From NCBI RefSeq assembly GCF_029637705.1, contig NZ_CP121252.1, positions 2,914,001 to 2,978,000 on the forward strand: 64,000 bases of DNA, given 5' to 3'. The first letter of the stretch is position 1; each line of letters opens with the position of its first letter. Source of the DNA: Citricoccus muralis. GTDB taxonomy: Bacteria > Actinomycetota > Actinomycetes > Actinomycetales > Micrococcaceae. A model generated the notes under the pieces. That model saw only the letters and a program-made list of their open reading frames with translations. It was not told the DNA's origin and searched no databases. Positions 1 to 8,652 of the stretch are shown piece by piece. The position numbers and the translations under genes are program-made.

Positions 1-2158
1 CGTAGGGCACCACATCAGCAGCGGTGAGGTCCGCGCGTTCGGCAGGCACCGCACGCCGGAAGGGCTCGGTGTAGCTGAAGGAGTAGGTGCCCAGCCGGGA
101 ATCCACCCCGGCGCTGATCTCCCCGGTCAGTGTGCCGCCGATCGCCCAGGCGCCGTCGGGGAAGATCCAGATCGGCATCACCGCCTGGCCCTGCACCACC
201 TCGCCGGTCACCGGATCCAGCAGCTCGGGATACTCGACGGCGACGTCGGTCTTGATCTGCTGGTAGGCCTCCAGCATGTCCCAGTAGTCGATCTCCACGC
301 GGCCCTCCCCGGCGGCCCGGCGCTCGGGGTTCTCCTCGATGTCGGTGTAGTCGGCGTAGTCGTCGATGGGCAGCACCGCCACGATCAGGTCCAGCCGGTC
401 GGGCAGCAGGGCGCGATCGTCGGAGTAGCGCAGCGAGCGGTCCATCGCGTAGCGCACGTAGTCCAGCGTGATCTCGGGGGTGCGCAACGGACTGCCCTCG
501 GGCTCCTCGTCGGCGGCCGGCACCAGATCTAGATCGCCGTAGATACTCAGGCTGTGCAGGGGCTGGTCGCCCACCAGGGTGCGCCCGTAGCGGGTGTTGG
601 TATCGGCATCGGCGACGGCGATCCACCCGGCGATGAGCCCCACCGCCAGCGGCGCCACGATGCCCAACCCGATGCCGACTTTCGCCGTGGGGCTGACCGG
701 TTCGCTCACGCGGGCGCGCGCGGTGGTGGCGTCCGCACGCAGCGCCCCGAATCCGGTTTCGCGCACCGTCATCACCCGCTCCAGCGCCTTCAGCGGGCCC
801 GGGGTGGCCAGGCCGAGCAGCGTGCGCAACCGGGTGAGCGACTCGGTTTCGCCCACCGTCATCGCGCGCAGTCGTTCTGCGCTGCGTTCCTCGGCGGCCG
901 CGCGCAGTTCTTCTTCGGTGGGAATGTTCTGACCGGTTGTTCCGCCCGCACGCTCCAGGCGCCTGGCCGTGTCAATCAGCCGGGCCTCAACATCGTTCCA
1001 CCGGCTCAGCAGCTCGGCGTGGCGCTCCACGAGTCCGGCGGCTTCGGCGTCGTCGTCTCGTTCTGCGTCGTTTGGCTCAGTGCCTTCGTCATTCGCAGTC
1101 GCGGCCTCCCCCAGCAAACCCAGCAGCTCGCCGCGTAGCTCGCGCAGCTCACGCGATTCAGACACATCGGCGTGGCCCAGCACGTCATCCACCGCCTGCA
1201 CCACGGGTGCCGCCAGCTGATCCAGCACGGTACGCGATCCGGCGTGGCCCGCGTGCAGTTCAGCCGCCGCAGCCACCGCATCCGCCCGCCGGTGCAACTC
1301 CAGCGTGTCCGCCTCAAACTCCGCCAGCGCCTCCTCGTCCTCGGGTTTCAGCACGGCCCACTGCGCCAGGTCGCGCTCAACCCGGGCCAACTCCATACTG
1401 CGACGCCGCACCCCGCGCCACTGGTTCCGCAGGCGGCGGTCGGCCGTCGCACTCACCCGCGCCTCGAGCGCATCCACCTCCAACACGGAGCGCGCCAACC
1501 TCAGCCGACCCGCGTCGAAACGGCGCTTGCGCTCCCGTTCGGCCCGACGATCGCGCAACCACAGGTACATCACTCCGCAGGCGGCGAACAGCGGCAGCGC
1601 GGTGAGCGATCCCCAAAACAGTGCTGACCGGTTCCCGCCGTCGACGTACATATCCGCCGCGGTGGTGGCCGCCCCCACCACCGCGCTCGGCCCGTGCCCC
1701 AGAGTGCGGTTGTTGATGAACGTGGCCCTAATCTCGGTGGCAGCCCGGTAGTGATCGCCGGAATCTTCGCCGTCGAACGCCACCCGGGTGAAGTCGCTGA
1801 GACTCAGATCCGGATCGTCGACGTCGTCGCCCATCGACAGCAGCACATCCGCTTCGCCGATCTCGCCGCGATAGTGCTCGGCCCAGTCCAGATCGCGCTC
1901 CACCACGTGCAGGGTGAAGGGCTCGTACACGCGCAGTCCCCGCTGTTCGGCAGCGTACTCCACCGATTCCTGAGTGATTCCGTACGGCAGACCGTCATCG
2001 ACGACGAACTCGACGCGGTGCTCGGGTTCCGCGGTGACCTGTCCATACCCGACGACGCCGAAGCCCACCGCGAGCCCCGCCAGCGCCAGTGCGCCCCAGG
2101 CCGAGCGCCAGAGGGCGCGCAGCTGTTTGCGTCTCGGTGGAGCAGCAGGGTCAGCCAT
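1..2158 (-). CDS. Large membrane protein with coiled-coil, function unknown (3' end outside window)
   Basis: The frame is open from the ATG at 2158 to the window edge, giving about 719 residues without a stop. Visible in order are a short basic N-terminus, a first membrane segment near residue 20, a soluble part of about 130 residues containing EHRVEFVVDDGLPYG, a second membrane segment (LFAACGVMYLWL), a long charged helical region rich in Arg, Glu and Ala that looks like coiled coil, and a third membrane segment (GLGIVAPLAVGLIAGWIAV) before a C-terminal soluble domain. I do not recognise a catalytic motif; it may belong to an actinobacterial DUF family such as DUF5129, but that is a guess. 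The start is supported by a TATGAT box ending 7 bases before the ATG. Much of the opposite strand is also open, but those frames are Arg-rich and have no family features. Confidence 0.75.
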   Translation of the reverse strand, partial: MADPAAPPRRKQLRALWRSAWGALALAGLAVGFGVVGYGQVTAEPEHRVEFVVDDGLPYGITQESVEYAAEQRGLRVYEPFTLHVVERDLDWAEHYRGEIGEADVLLSMGDDVDDPDLSLSDFTRVAFDGEDSGDHYRAATEIRATFINNRTLGHGPSAVVGAATTAADMYVDGGNRSALFWGSLTALPLFAACGVMYLWLRDRRAERERKRRFDAGRLRLARSVLEVDALEARVSATADRRLRNQWRGVRRRSMELARVERDLAQWAVLKPEDEEALAEFEADTLELHRRADAVAAAAELHAGHAGSRTVLDQLAAPVVQAVDDVLGHADVSESRELRELRGELLGLLGEAATANDEGTEPNDAERDDDAEAAGLVERHAELLSRWNDVEARLIDTARRLERAGGTTGQNIPTEEELRAAAEERSAERLRAMTVGETESLTRLRTLLGLATPGPLKALERVMTVRETGFGALRADATTARARVSEPVSPTAKVGIGLGIVAPLAVGLIAGWIAVADADTNTRYGRTLVGDQPLHSLSIYGDLDLVPAADEEPEGSPLRTPEITLDYVRYAMDRSLRYSDDRALLPDRLDLIVAVLPIDDYADYTDIEENPERRAAGEGRVEIDYWDMLEAYQQIKTDVAVEYPELLDPVTGEVVQGQAVMPIWIFPDGAWAIGGTLTGEISAGVDSRLGTYSFSYTEPFRRAVPAERADLTAADVVPY

Positions 2159-2245
2159 GCCTCACATCATAAGACGCCGCGCACTCCGGCATCCCATCAC
2201 AGAGCAGGACTCAGAACCAGTGCCGCGCCGTCGTCGGTGTCAGCA

Positions 2246-3487
2246 TTAGGCGAAGGCGGACTTACCGGTCAGATCGCGGCCGATGAGCAGCGCCTGCACC
2301 GATTCGGTGCCCTCGTAGGTGGTGATCGCCTCGATATCGGCCATGTGGCGGATAACCCCGTGCTCGAGGAGGATGCCGTTGCCGCCCATCAGGTCACGGG
2401 CCTCAACGGCGATGCGACGGGCCAGCCGGGTGTTGTTGTACTTCGCCAGCGAGGCTTGCGTCGGGCGCAGCTTTCCGGCGGCTTCCAGTTCCGCCAGCTG
2501 CGCGCAGTAGAGCTGCATGGTGGTCAATTCGGAGAGCATCCGGGTGAGCCGTTCCTGCACCAGCTGGTGCTGCGACAGGTACTTACCGAACTGCTTGCGC
2601 TGGTTCGCATAGCTCAGAGCGGCCTCGAAACACCCGGTGGCGTGGCCCAGGGCGGACCAGGCGACGCCGAGCCGCGTGGCGTAAAGCACCGTGGAGGCGT
2701 CCTTGAAGGTGTGGGTGCCCGGCAGCACGGCGTCGGCGGGCAGAGTGACGTCGGTCAAGGTGATGTAGGCCTGGTCGATAGCACGCAACGAGGCTTTTCC
2801 GGGGATGACCTCACCGTGGTAGCCGGCGGTCTCCTGCGGGACGGCGAAGCAGCGCACACCACCGTGGTCCTCGGCCCCTTCCGAGTCCACGCGCGCCCAC
2901 ACGAAGGTAACCCCGCCGGCCGCACCATTGCCGATCCACTTCTTGGTCCCGTTGAGCACCCAGGAGCCGTCCGTCTGACGGGTGGCCTGGGTTTCCAGCC
3001 CTGCCGAATCGGAGCCGTGGTCGGGTTCGGTGAGCGCGAAGGCACCCGGCATCGTTCCCGCGGCCAACGGTTTCACGTAACGGTTTTGCTGCTCCTCAGA
3101 GCCGAACAGGGCCACGGTGCGCAGCGCCAGCCCGCCCTGCACGGCCAGCACGGTGCCCAGCGAACCGTCGATCCGGGAGAGCTCCATGTTCACCAATCCG
3201 GCCGCCAGCGGCGAGAGCAGCTCGACGTCGGGATGCTCGACGCCGTCGCCCAACAGCCCGGCCGCGCCGAGCCCCTCCACCACCTGCAGCGGGTAGCGGT
3301 ACTCGTCCCAAGCCTGGGTGAGCTCCGCCTGCACCGATTCCCCGTACGCGCGGGCGCGCTGCCAGACCTCACGGTCGGCCGCCGGGATGTCGGCGAACAC
3401 CTCGTAGTAGTCGATGTCGAGGGCATCGGTGACGCGGTATGCGGGTTCGAGGTGGCCGGGCAGGCCGGAGGCAGTGTTCTGAGTCAT
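2246..3487 (-). CDS. Acyl-CoA dehydrogenase, glutaryl-CoA dehydrogenase-like
   Basis: A 413-residue flavoprotein of normal acyl-CoA dehydrogenase length. It oxidises an acyl-CoA thioester to the enoyl-CoA using FAD and passes electrons to ETF. Family marks are the central stretch FALTEPDHGSDSAGLET (substrate/FAD contact), TKKWIGNGAAG, the ARDLMGGNGI motif, and the C-terminal TTYEGTESVQALLIGRDLTG, where the Glu of YEGT is the usual catalytic base position in the glutaryl-CoA/isovaleryl-type branch. The C-terminal GRDLTG ending resembles glutaryl-CoA dehydrogenase, but substrate cannot be fixed from sequence alone. The start at 3487 follows a TAGAGT box by 7 bases, suggesting a leaderless message. 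It is divergent from the aldehyde dehydrogenase at 3.7 kb, with 170-190 bp between. Confidence 0.9.
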   Translation of the reverse strand: MTQNTASGLPGHLEPAYRVTDALDIDYYEVFADIPAADREVWQRARAYGESVQAELTQAWDEYRYPLQVVEGLGAAGLLGDGVEHPDVELLSPLAAGLVNMELSRIDGSLGTVLAVQGGLALRTVALFGSEEQQNRYVKPLAAGTMPGAFALTEPDHGSDSAGLETQATRQTDGSWVLNGTKKWIGNGAAGGVTFVWARVDSEGAEDHGGVRCFAVPQETAGYHGEVIPGKASLRAIDQAYITLTDVTLPADAVLPGTHTFKDASTVLYATRLGVAWSALGHATGCFEAALSYANQRKQFGKYLSQHQLVQERLTRMLSELTTMQLYCAQLAELEAAGKLRPTQASLAKYNNTRLARRIAVEARDLMGGNGILLEHGVIRHMADIEAITTYEGTESVQALLIGRDLTGKSAFA

Positions 3488-3633
3488 ACCTCATACTCTA
3501 CGTCCCGGTAACCTCCGTGCCAAGAGGACGAACCGGCGTTCCGTTGCCATCAAGTTGCATGCCACGCGCCCCGTGCCCGCCGCCGCAGACACCTGCATCA
3601 GGACAGCTGACCGCCTCATCTCAGAGCTGAATT

Positions 3634-3651
3634 ACTCACTCTAGAGTGAGT
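3634..3651. promoter_or_regulatory. Perfect 18-bp palindrome (operator candidate)
   Basis: The sequence ACTCACTCTAGAGTGAGT is its own reverse complement. It sits 26 bases before the likely ATG (3678) of the aldehyde dehydrogenase gene, and its centre contains a TAGAGT -10-like hexamer, so a bound dimeric regulator would block initiation. No regulator gene is adjacent, so the cognate protein is unknown. Confidence 0.6.
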
Positions 3652-3677
3652 GGGGTGTGATGGGGCACACTGGGAGC

Positions 3678-5135
3678 ATGACTCTTCTTGATTCCTCCCT
3701 CTGGTCCGACAAGATCTTCACCGGCAGCTGGACGGCTGGCTCGGCCGACTCGATCGACATCCTCAACCCTGCTGATGGCACCGTGCTGGGGCGCAGCGGC
3801 ATGGCCTCCGCCGACGACATGCGCGACGCCGCCCGGACGGCTGCAGCCGCCCAGAAGGACTGGGCGCGCACCAAGCCCGCCGAGCGCGCCGCAGTGCTGC
3901 GCCGGGCCGGTCAGATCTTCGAAGACCATCAGGCCGAACTCATCGACTGGGTACAGCGCGAAACCGGCGCGATCCCCGCGAAGGCCGGCCTGGAGATCCA
4001 TGTGGCCGCCAACGAGTGCTTTGACGCCGCAGCCCTCCCCCACCATGCGATGGGCGAGGTGCTGACCTCGGACGAGGACCACTGGTCGTTCGCCCGCCGG
4101 CTACCCGTCGGCGTCGTCGGCGTGATCTCGCCGTTCAACTTTCCGCTGATCCTCTCGATCCGTTCCGTGGTGCCCGCCCTCGCGCTGGGCAACGCGGTGG
4201 TGCTGAAGCCAGATCCACGTACCCCGGTCTCCGGCGGCGTGATGATCGCCCGTGCCCTGGAAGAGGCCGGACTGCCGGCCGGGGTGTTCCAGATGCTGCC
4301 CGGCGGCGCCGAGGCCGGTGCCGTGCTGACGGAAGCACCGGAAATTTCTGTCGTCTCCTTCACGGGCTCGACGGCGGCGGGCCGCAAGGTCGGCGAGGCC
4401 GCAGGTCGGAACCTGAAGCGGGTGCACCTGGAGCTCGGCGGCAACAACGCCACCGTGGTGCTGCCCGGGGCCGACGTCGCGAAAGCCGCTTCTGCCGGCG
4501 CCTTCGGTTCGTTTCTGCACCAGGGCCAGGTGTGCATGACCACCGGGCGCCACCTGGTGCACGAATCCCTGGCAGATGAGTACGTCAGCGCGCTGAAAGA
4601 GAAGGCCGAGCACCTGCCCGTGGGCGATCCGACGCACGAAAACACCGCGCTCGGACCGATCATCGACGAGAAGCAACGCGACAACATCGACCGCATCGTC
4701 CGCGAGGCCAAAGACGCCGGGGCGAACATCGTGGCCGGCGGCACCTACGAGAACCTGTTCTACGCGCCCACCGTGATCACGGACTTGACTGAGGACAACC
4801 CGGCCTGGTCGGAGGAGATCTTCGGGCCCGTCGCCCCGGTGCGCACCTTCGCCACCGTGGAGGAGGCGGCGGAGATCGTGAACTCTTCGGAGTACGGTCT
4901 TTCGGTGGGAATTCTCGGCGACGTCGGCGAGGCCATGAAGCTGGCGGATCTGGTGCGCTCGGGCAAGGTGCACATCAACGAGCAGACCGTCTCCGATGAG
5001 TCCAACGCGCCCTTCGGCGGGTTCGGGGATTCCGGCAATGGCTCCCGCTTCGGCGGGTACAGCGCGAACATCGAGGCGTTCACCGAGATCCAATGGCTCA
5101 CTATGCGCTCGGAGATCGCGCCCTATCCGTTCTGA
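3678..5135 (+). CDS. NAD(P)-dependent aldehyde dehydrogenase, benzaldehyde/vanillin dehydrogenase-like
   Basis: A 485-residue soluble aldehyde dehydrogenase that oxidises an aldehyde to the carboxylate. The nucleotide-binding region contains SPFNFPLILSIRSVVPALA and LKPDPRTPVSGG. The catalytic pair is visible as Glu of LELGGNN (about residue 252) and Cys of GQVCMTTGRH (about residue 286), followed by EEIFGPVAPV. The FNFP and LELGGNN versions of the motifs are those of the aromatic aldehyde dehydrogenase branch, which suggests but does not prove an aromatic substrate. The start is ambiguous: GTG 3657, ATG 3660 and ATG 3678 are in frame. I prefer 3678 because the protein then begins with the usual short leader, although the GGGAG in front of it is too close to act as a good ribosome site. 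The end overlaps the convergent gene by 13 bases. Confidence 0.9.
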   Translation: MTLLDSSLWSDKIFTGSWTAGSADSIDILNPADGTVLGRSGMASADDMRDAARTAAAAQKDWARTKPAERAAVLRRAGQIFEDHQAELIDWVQRETGAIPAKAGLEIHVAANECFDAAALPHHAMGEVLTSDEDHWSFARRLPVGVVGVISPFNFPLILSIRSVVPALALGNAVVLKPDPRTPVSGGVMIARALEEAGLPAGVFQMLPGGAEAGAVLTEAPEISVVSFTGSTAAGRKVGEAAGRNLKRVHLELGGNNATVVLPGADVAKAASAGAFGSFLHQGQVCMTTGRHLVHESLADEYVSALKEKAEHLPVGDPTHENTALGPIIDEKQRDNIDRIVREAKDAGANIVAGGTYENLFYAPTVITDLTEDNPAWSEEIFGPVAPVRTFATVEEAAEIVNSSEYGLSVGILGDVGEAMKLADLVRSGKVHINEQTVSDESNAPFGGFGDSGNGSRFGGYSANIEAFTEIQWLTMRSEIAPYPF

Positions 5136-6187
5136 TCGTCGCGGCTCCACTGCCGCTGTCGTTCCCGTTGGCCGTGGGTGATCCGGCGCAGATCGGGCTC
5201 GGAGTCGAACCCTGAGCCGAGTGCGCCGGCCACGGTGCCCATCGCAGCAGACAACCAGGCAATGTCGAGATAGTTGCTGAAGTGGGCCTCCTCGCCGAGG
5301 ATGTCGGACATGAACCCGGGGTCGATCACAATCAGCGCGCCACCCAGAATCAGCACCACCAGCACCGCGTAGAGCGCGAGCATGCATAGTGCCAGAGTCA
5401 GCACGGTGGAGAGGTTGTAGTAGAGCACCACCCGCGAGAGGCTCTCATGCTTCGGTCGATCCCACAGCCCGTTACTCAGAATCAGCCAGGCACCCATCGC
5501 CGTCATGGCGGTCACCCCGATGAGCAGCAGCCGGGTGGTGGTCAGTGCGTCCGACATCTGCCAGATCGAGTGGTAGAAGATACCGAAAGCTCCGGTGGCG
5601 GAAGCGGCAGCCAACGCGTGAGACAGCTTCGGCACAGTGCGCCAAGGGTCGTTGGCCATGGTCATCCCGGCCACGGTGCGTGGGGCGCCCGTGAACGTGT
5701 GCGCATGCAGGGCGTAGCTGCCGTCGCGCTGCGACCACTGGCTCCAGCGCAAGGTGTATCGCTTCGGCGTCGGCACAGTCACCCCCGGGGCCACCCGCAG
5801 CACGGCGTCGACCATCACCCGCAGCAGCCGCCTCTTGGTCATCCAGGCGCCGAAAGTCGGGCACGACAGCACCGCAAGCTGCTGATCAGGGAAGATCTCG
5901 GCCATCAGCGGTTTGCCCTCACTGTGCCGCGGAATCTCGGTGAGCAGCAGGATGACGTCGACATGCTCGTACTCCTCGGCGATGGCGCGGGCATCACGGT
6001 ACTCCAGGACATTGTCGGGGTCGATCCGGATCATCTCCGTATGCAACGAGACCCGCACGGTGCGCTGCAGTAACTTCGTCAGATCCGTTTCAAACCGCTC
6101 GCGCACGGCTCGCGCCCGTCGGGTGGGCAGGCCCGGGTCGGCCACCATCAACACGTGGAGGCTCACCGAATCGGTCGAATTTGCCAT
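5123..6187 (-). CDS. Conserved-looking membrane protein of unknown function
   Basis: A 354-residue protein. The first half is soluble and begins with LHVLMVADPGLPTRRARAV, with alternating hydrophobic strands (VDVILLLTEIPRH, LAVLSCPTFGAWMTKRRLL) suggestive of an alpha/beta fold. From about residue 190 there are four hydrophobic segments (around TTRLLLIGVTAMTAMGAWLI, LSTVLTLALCMLALYAVLVV, LILGGALIVI and a final Ala/Gly-rich helix), then a charged tail. I recognise no enzyme family. The reading frame continues upstream to 6655, but that part lies inside the divergent transporter gene and has non-protein-like composition. ATG 6187 follows a TAGGGT box by 8 bases. It is convergent with the aldehyde dehydrogenase, with a 13-base overlap. 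Confidence 0.75.
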   Translation of the reverse strand: MANSTDSVSLHVLMVADPGLPTRRARAVRERFETDLTKLLQRTVRVSLHTEMIRIDPDNVLEYRDARAIAEEYEHVDVILLLTEIPRHSEGKPLMAEIFPDQQLAVLSCPTFGAWMTKRRLLRVMVDAVLRVAPGVTVPTPKRYTLRWSQWSQRDGSYALHAHTFTGAPRTVAGMTMANDPWRTVPKLSHALAAASATGAFGIFYHSIWQMSDALTTTRLLLIGVTAMTAMGAWLILSNGLWDRPKHESLSRVVLYYNLSTVLTLALCMLALYAVLVVLILGGALIVIDPGFMSDILGEEAHFSNYLDIAWLSAAMGTVAGALGSGFDSEPDLRRITHGQRERQRQWSRDDQNG

Positions 6188-6256
6188 GGACCCCCACCCT
6201 AGTAGCGCCGTCGCAAAGCCCACAAGGAGAGATACACGGTCATCTAGGCTGAGCGG

Positions 6257-7423
6257 GTGACGACTCACGACGACGCCTCCGCGCACCGCCGCCCACCGCT
6301 GGCGATTTCTCTGGCCGCGCTCACCTCGAGCGTGGACCGGTTCGGCATCTCTCCGCTGCTGATGTTCATCGCCGTCGATTTCGGGGTGTCGCTGGCCGGT
6401 TCCGTCGCCGTCGCCTCGGTCTATTTCCTCTGCTACGGGGTCAGCCAGCCGGTGTGGGGCATCCTTTCGGACGCACTCGGCCGACTTCCCGTCATGCGGA
6501 TCGCCCTGATCGGGGCCGTGCTTGGCTCGCTGGCGTCCCTGCCCGCACCGGGGCTGCTCAGCCTCACCCTGGCCCGCGCTGTCACCGGGGCGTTCTTCGG
6601 TGCCGTCGTGCCCGCCTCGATCACCTACGTGGGCGACACGTCGACGCCGCGGCACCGGCAGTCCGCGCTGTCGGATCTGATGGCCGCCATTGCCGTGGGC
6701 ACCGCACTGGCCACCGCCGCAGCCGGACTGGTGGGCCAGTGGCTGGACTGGCGCGTGATGTTCGCCGTCTCCGCAGGTCTGGCCCTGGTCAGCCTGATTC
6801 CCCTCTTCCGCCTGCCCGAACCCGAGCGCGAAACCGGGGTGTCCATCCTCCGCGGCATGGTCCTGTTCTTCCGCGAGCGGTGGGCGCTGCTGGTCGTGGG
6901 CCTGGCGTTCGTGGAGGGCGCCCTGGTGCTGGGACTGCTGACCCTACTTGCCCCCGCGCTGGAGCATCAGGGGGTCTCCCCCGGCGCGGCCGGGCTGTCG
7001 GTGGCGGCCTACGGTGTGGCCACCATCCTGGTCAGCCGCGGGGTGCGCCCGCTGACCGCACGGTGGTCGCCGTCGCGCATCATCGCCCTGGGCGGCACGT
7101 GTCTGACCCTGGGGCTGGGCATCGTGGCGCTGCATCAGGCGGTGCCCACCGTGATCGTGGCCGCCCTGCTGTTGGGTGCCACCTGGGCGCTGATGCACAC
7201 CTCGCTGCAGGCCTGGGTCACCGAGGTGGTCCCGTCAGCGCGCGGGCTGTCGGTCGCGTTCTTCGCCGGGTGCCTTTTCGCTGGCAGTGCGGCCGGATCC
7301 GGGCTGGCCGGCCCGCTGGCCGAGGCCGGGCACTGGGGCCTGCTGTTCGGTGTGGCCGCCGTCGTCGCGCTGGCGCTCACCGTCGTCGCCGCGGCCACCC
7401 GCTCCCGCTACCAGTATGGCTGA
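6257..7423 (+). CDS. Major facilitator superfamily transporter
   Basis: A 388-residue polytopic membrane protein with about twelve hydrophobic segments. The loop after the second helix reads WGILSDALGRLPVM, the classical MFS motif A (G-x-x-x-D-x-x-G-R), and the fourth helix region has ARAVTGAFFGAVVPASITY. It is probably a drug or metabolite exporter of the DHA1 type; the substrate cannot be told. The start is GTG at 6257, placed 6 bases after a TAGGCT box with no Shine-Dalgarno sequence, so the transcript is probably leaderless. It ends 11 bases before the end of the convergent aminotransferase gene. Confidence 0.88.
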   Translation: MTTHDDASAHRRPPLAISLAALTSSVDRFGISPLLMFIAVDFGVSLAGSVAVASVYFLCYGVSQPVWGILSDALGRLPVMRIALIGAVLGSLASLPAPGLLSLTLARAVTGAFFGAVVPASITYVGDTSTPRHRQSALSDLMAAIAVGTALATAAAGLVGQWLDWRVMFAVSAGLALVSLIPLFRLPEPERETGVSILRGMVLFFRERWALLVVGLAFVEGALVLGLLTLLAPALEHQGVSPGAAGLSVAAYGVATILVSRGVRPLTARWSPSRIIALGGTCLTLGLGIVALHQAVPTVIVAALLLGATWALMHTSLQAWVTEVVPSARGLSVAFFAGCLFAGSAAGSGLAGPLAEAGHWGLLFGVAAVVALALTVVAAATRSRYQYG

Positions 7424-7434
7424 GCAGCCACCTC

Positions 7435-8643
7435 TTATTTTTGGAACGCGATGATCCGCTCAATTCCGGCGGCCACGGCGTCATAGCCTGCCGCGAAGGA
7501 GATCCGCACGTATTCGTTGCCGCGTGCGGTGTCGAAATCATCGCCAGGGGTCAGCGCCACGTGGGCTTCTTCGAGCAGCGCCCGGCAGTAGGCACCCGAG
7601 CTACCGAACCGGTCCAGCATGTCCTGCGGGATCCGCGCGTAGAAGTAGAACGCCCCGTCCGCCGGTGCCGCGTCGGTCCAGCCCAGAGACCCCTGATGCT
7701 CCAGCATCAGCGAGCGGGTGCGCGCGAATTCCTGCACCTGCGCGTCGCATTCGGCGTAGGCCTCAGGGCTGAACGCCTCAATCGCCGCATACTGTGCTGC
7801 GGCGGGAGGACACAGTGAGACCGACCCGCTCAACGCGTTGACGGCTGGGGCCAGATCATCGGGCATCAGCATCCATCCGACCCTCCAGCCCGGCATGCCC
7901 CAGTATTTGGAGAAGGAACTGATCACGATGGCGTCGCGGCCGAATTCCCAGGCGCTGTGGCCGCGCCCGTCCCCGGTGTAGGTGATGCCGTGGTAGATCT
8001 CATCCGACACCAACCGCACCCCGCGTGCGGAGGTCCAGTCGGTGAGCTCGCGCAGGTTCTCGGCCGTGATCATGGTGCCGGTCGGATTGTTCGGCGAGGC
8101 CACCACCACGCCCGCCAGTTCTCCATGCTCTTCGACGGCGCGATCCAGCATCGCACCGGTCAGCTGGAATCCGGTCTCCGCGCCCGCGTCGACTTCCACC
8201 ACGTCACAGCCCAGCGCGGTGAGGATGTTCCGGTACGCGGCGTATCCCGGGCGCGCCACCGCCACGCGATCACCCACATCGAACGCAGCCAGGAACGCCG
8301 CGACGAAGGCGCCGGAAGAGCCGGTCGTCACCGCCACGTGCTCGGCCCGCACCCCGGCACCCGAGTCATCGAATCCGTACCAGCCGCGGTAGTGTCCGGC
8401 GATCGCCTCGCGCAGACCCTGCACGCCCAGCACCGGGGTGTAGTTCAGCGCCCCTCCGGCACCGTGCACAGCCGCAGCGCGTTCGTTTACCGGGGTCGGC
8501 GCGCCACCGCCCGGCTCACCCGCACACAGCGAGACCAAGTCGTGGCCCTCCGCTCGCAGCTCGGCCACCCGTCCGAGAATATCCATCACCTGAAACGGGG
8601 GCACCTGCGAGCGCCGCGAGGGTCGAAACGATGAACCAGTCAT
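7435..8643 (-). CDS. Pyridoxal-phosphate aminotransferase, class I/II
   Basis: A 402-residue fold-type I aminotransferase. The PLP lysine is in SSFSKYWGMPGWRVGW (about K246), preceded by the substrate/cofactor motifs SPNNPTGTMI and LVSDEIYHGITY, and followed by the phosphate-binding Arg of GWRVGW. These are typical of the AspC/AlaA-like branch of class I enzymes, which transaminate aspartate, alanine or aromatic amino acids with 2-oxoglutarate; the exact donor is not resolved. The ATG at 8643 stands 6 bases after a TAGGAT box, an apparent leaderless start. The upstream AI-2E-type gene ends just 9 bases before it, so readthrough from that gene is also possible. Confidence 0.9.
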   Translation of the reverse strand: MTGSSFRPSRRSQVPPFQVMDILGRVAELRAEGHDLVSLCAGEPGGGAPTPVNERAAAVHGAGGALNYTPVLGVQGLREAIAGHYRGWYGFDDSGAGVRAEHVAVTTGSSGAFVAAFLAAFDVGDRVAVARPGYAAYRNILTALGCDVVEVDAGAETGFQLTGAMLDRAVEEHGELAGVVVASPNNPTGTMITAENLRELTDWTSARGVRLVSDEIYHGITYTGDGRGHSAWEFGRDAIVISSFSKYWGMPGWRVGWMLMPDDLAPAVNALSGSVSLCPPAAAQYAAIEAFSPEAYAECDAQVQEFARTRSLMLEHQGSLGWTDAAPADGAFYFYARIPQDMLDRFGSSGAYCRALLEEAHVALTPGDDFDTARGNEYVRISFAAGYDAVAAGIERIIAFQK

Positions 8644-8652
8644 GCCCCGATC

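Noticed and set aside
1694-3511. 605-codon open frame on the plus strand
   Set aside because: It lies antisense to the acyl-CoA dehydrogenase and the first membrane protein, is rich in Arg/Gly/His, and has no family motif. High GC makes such mirror frames common.
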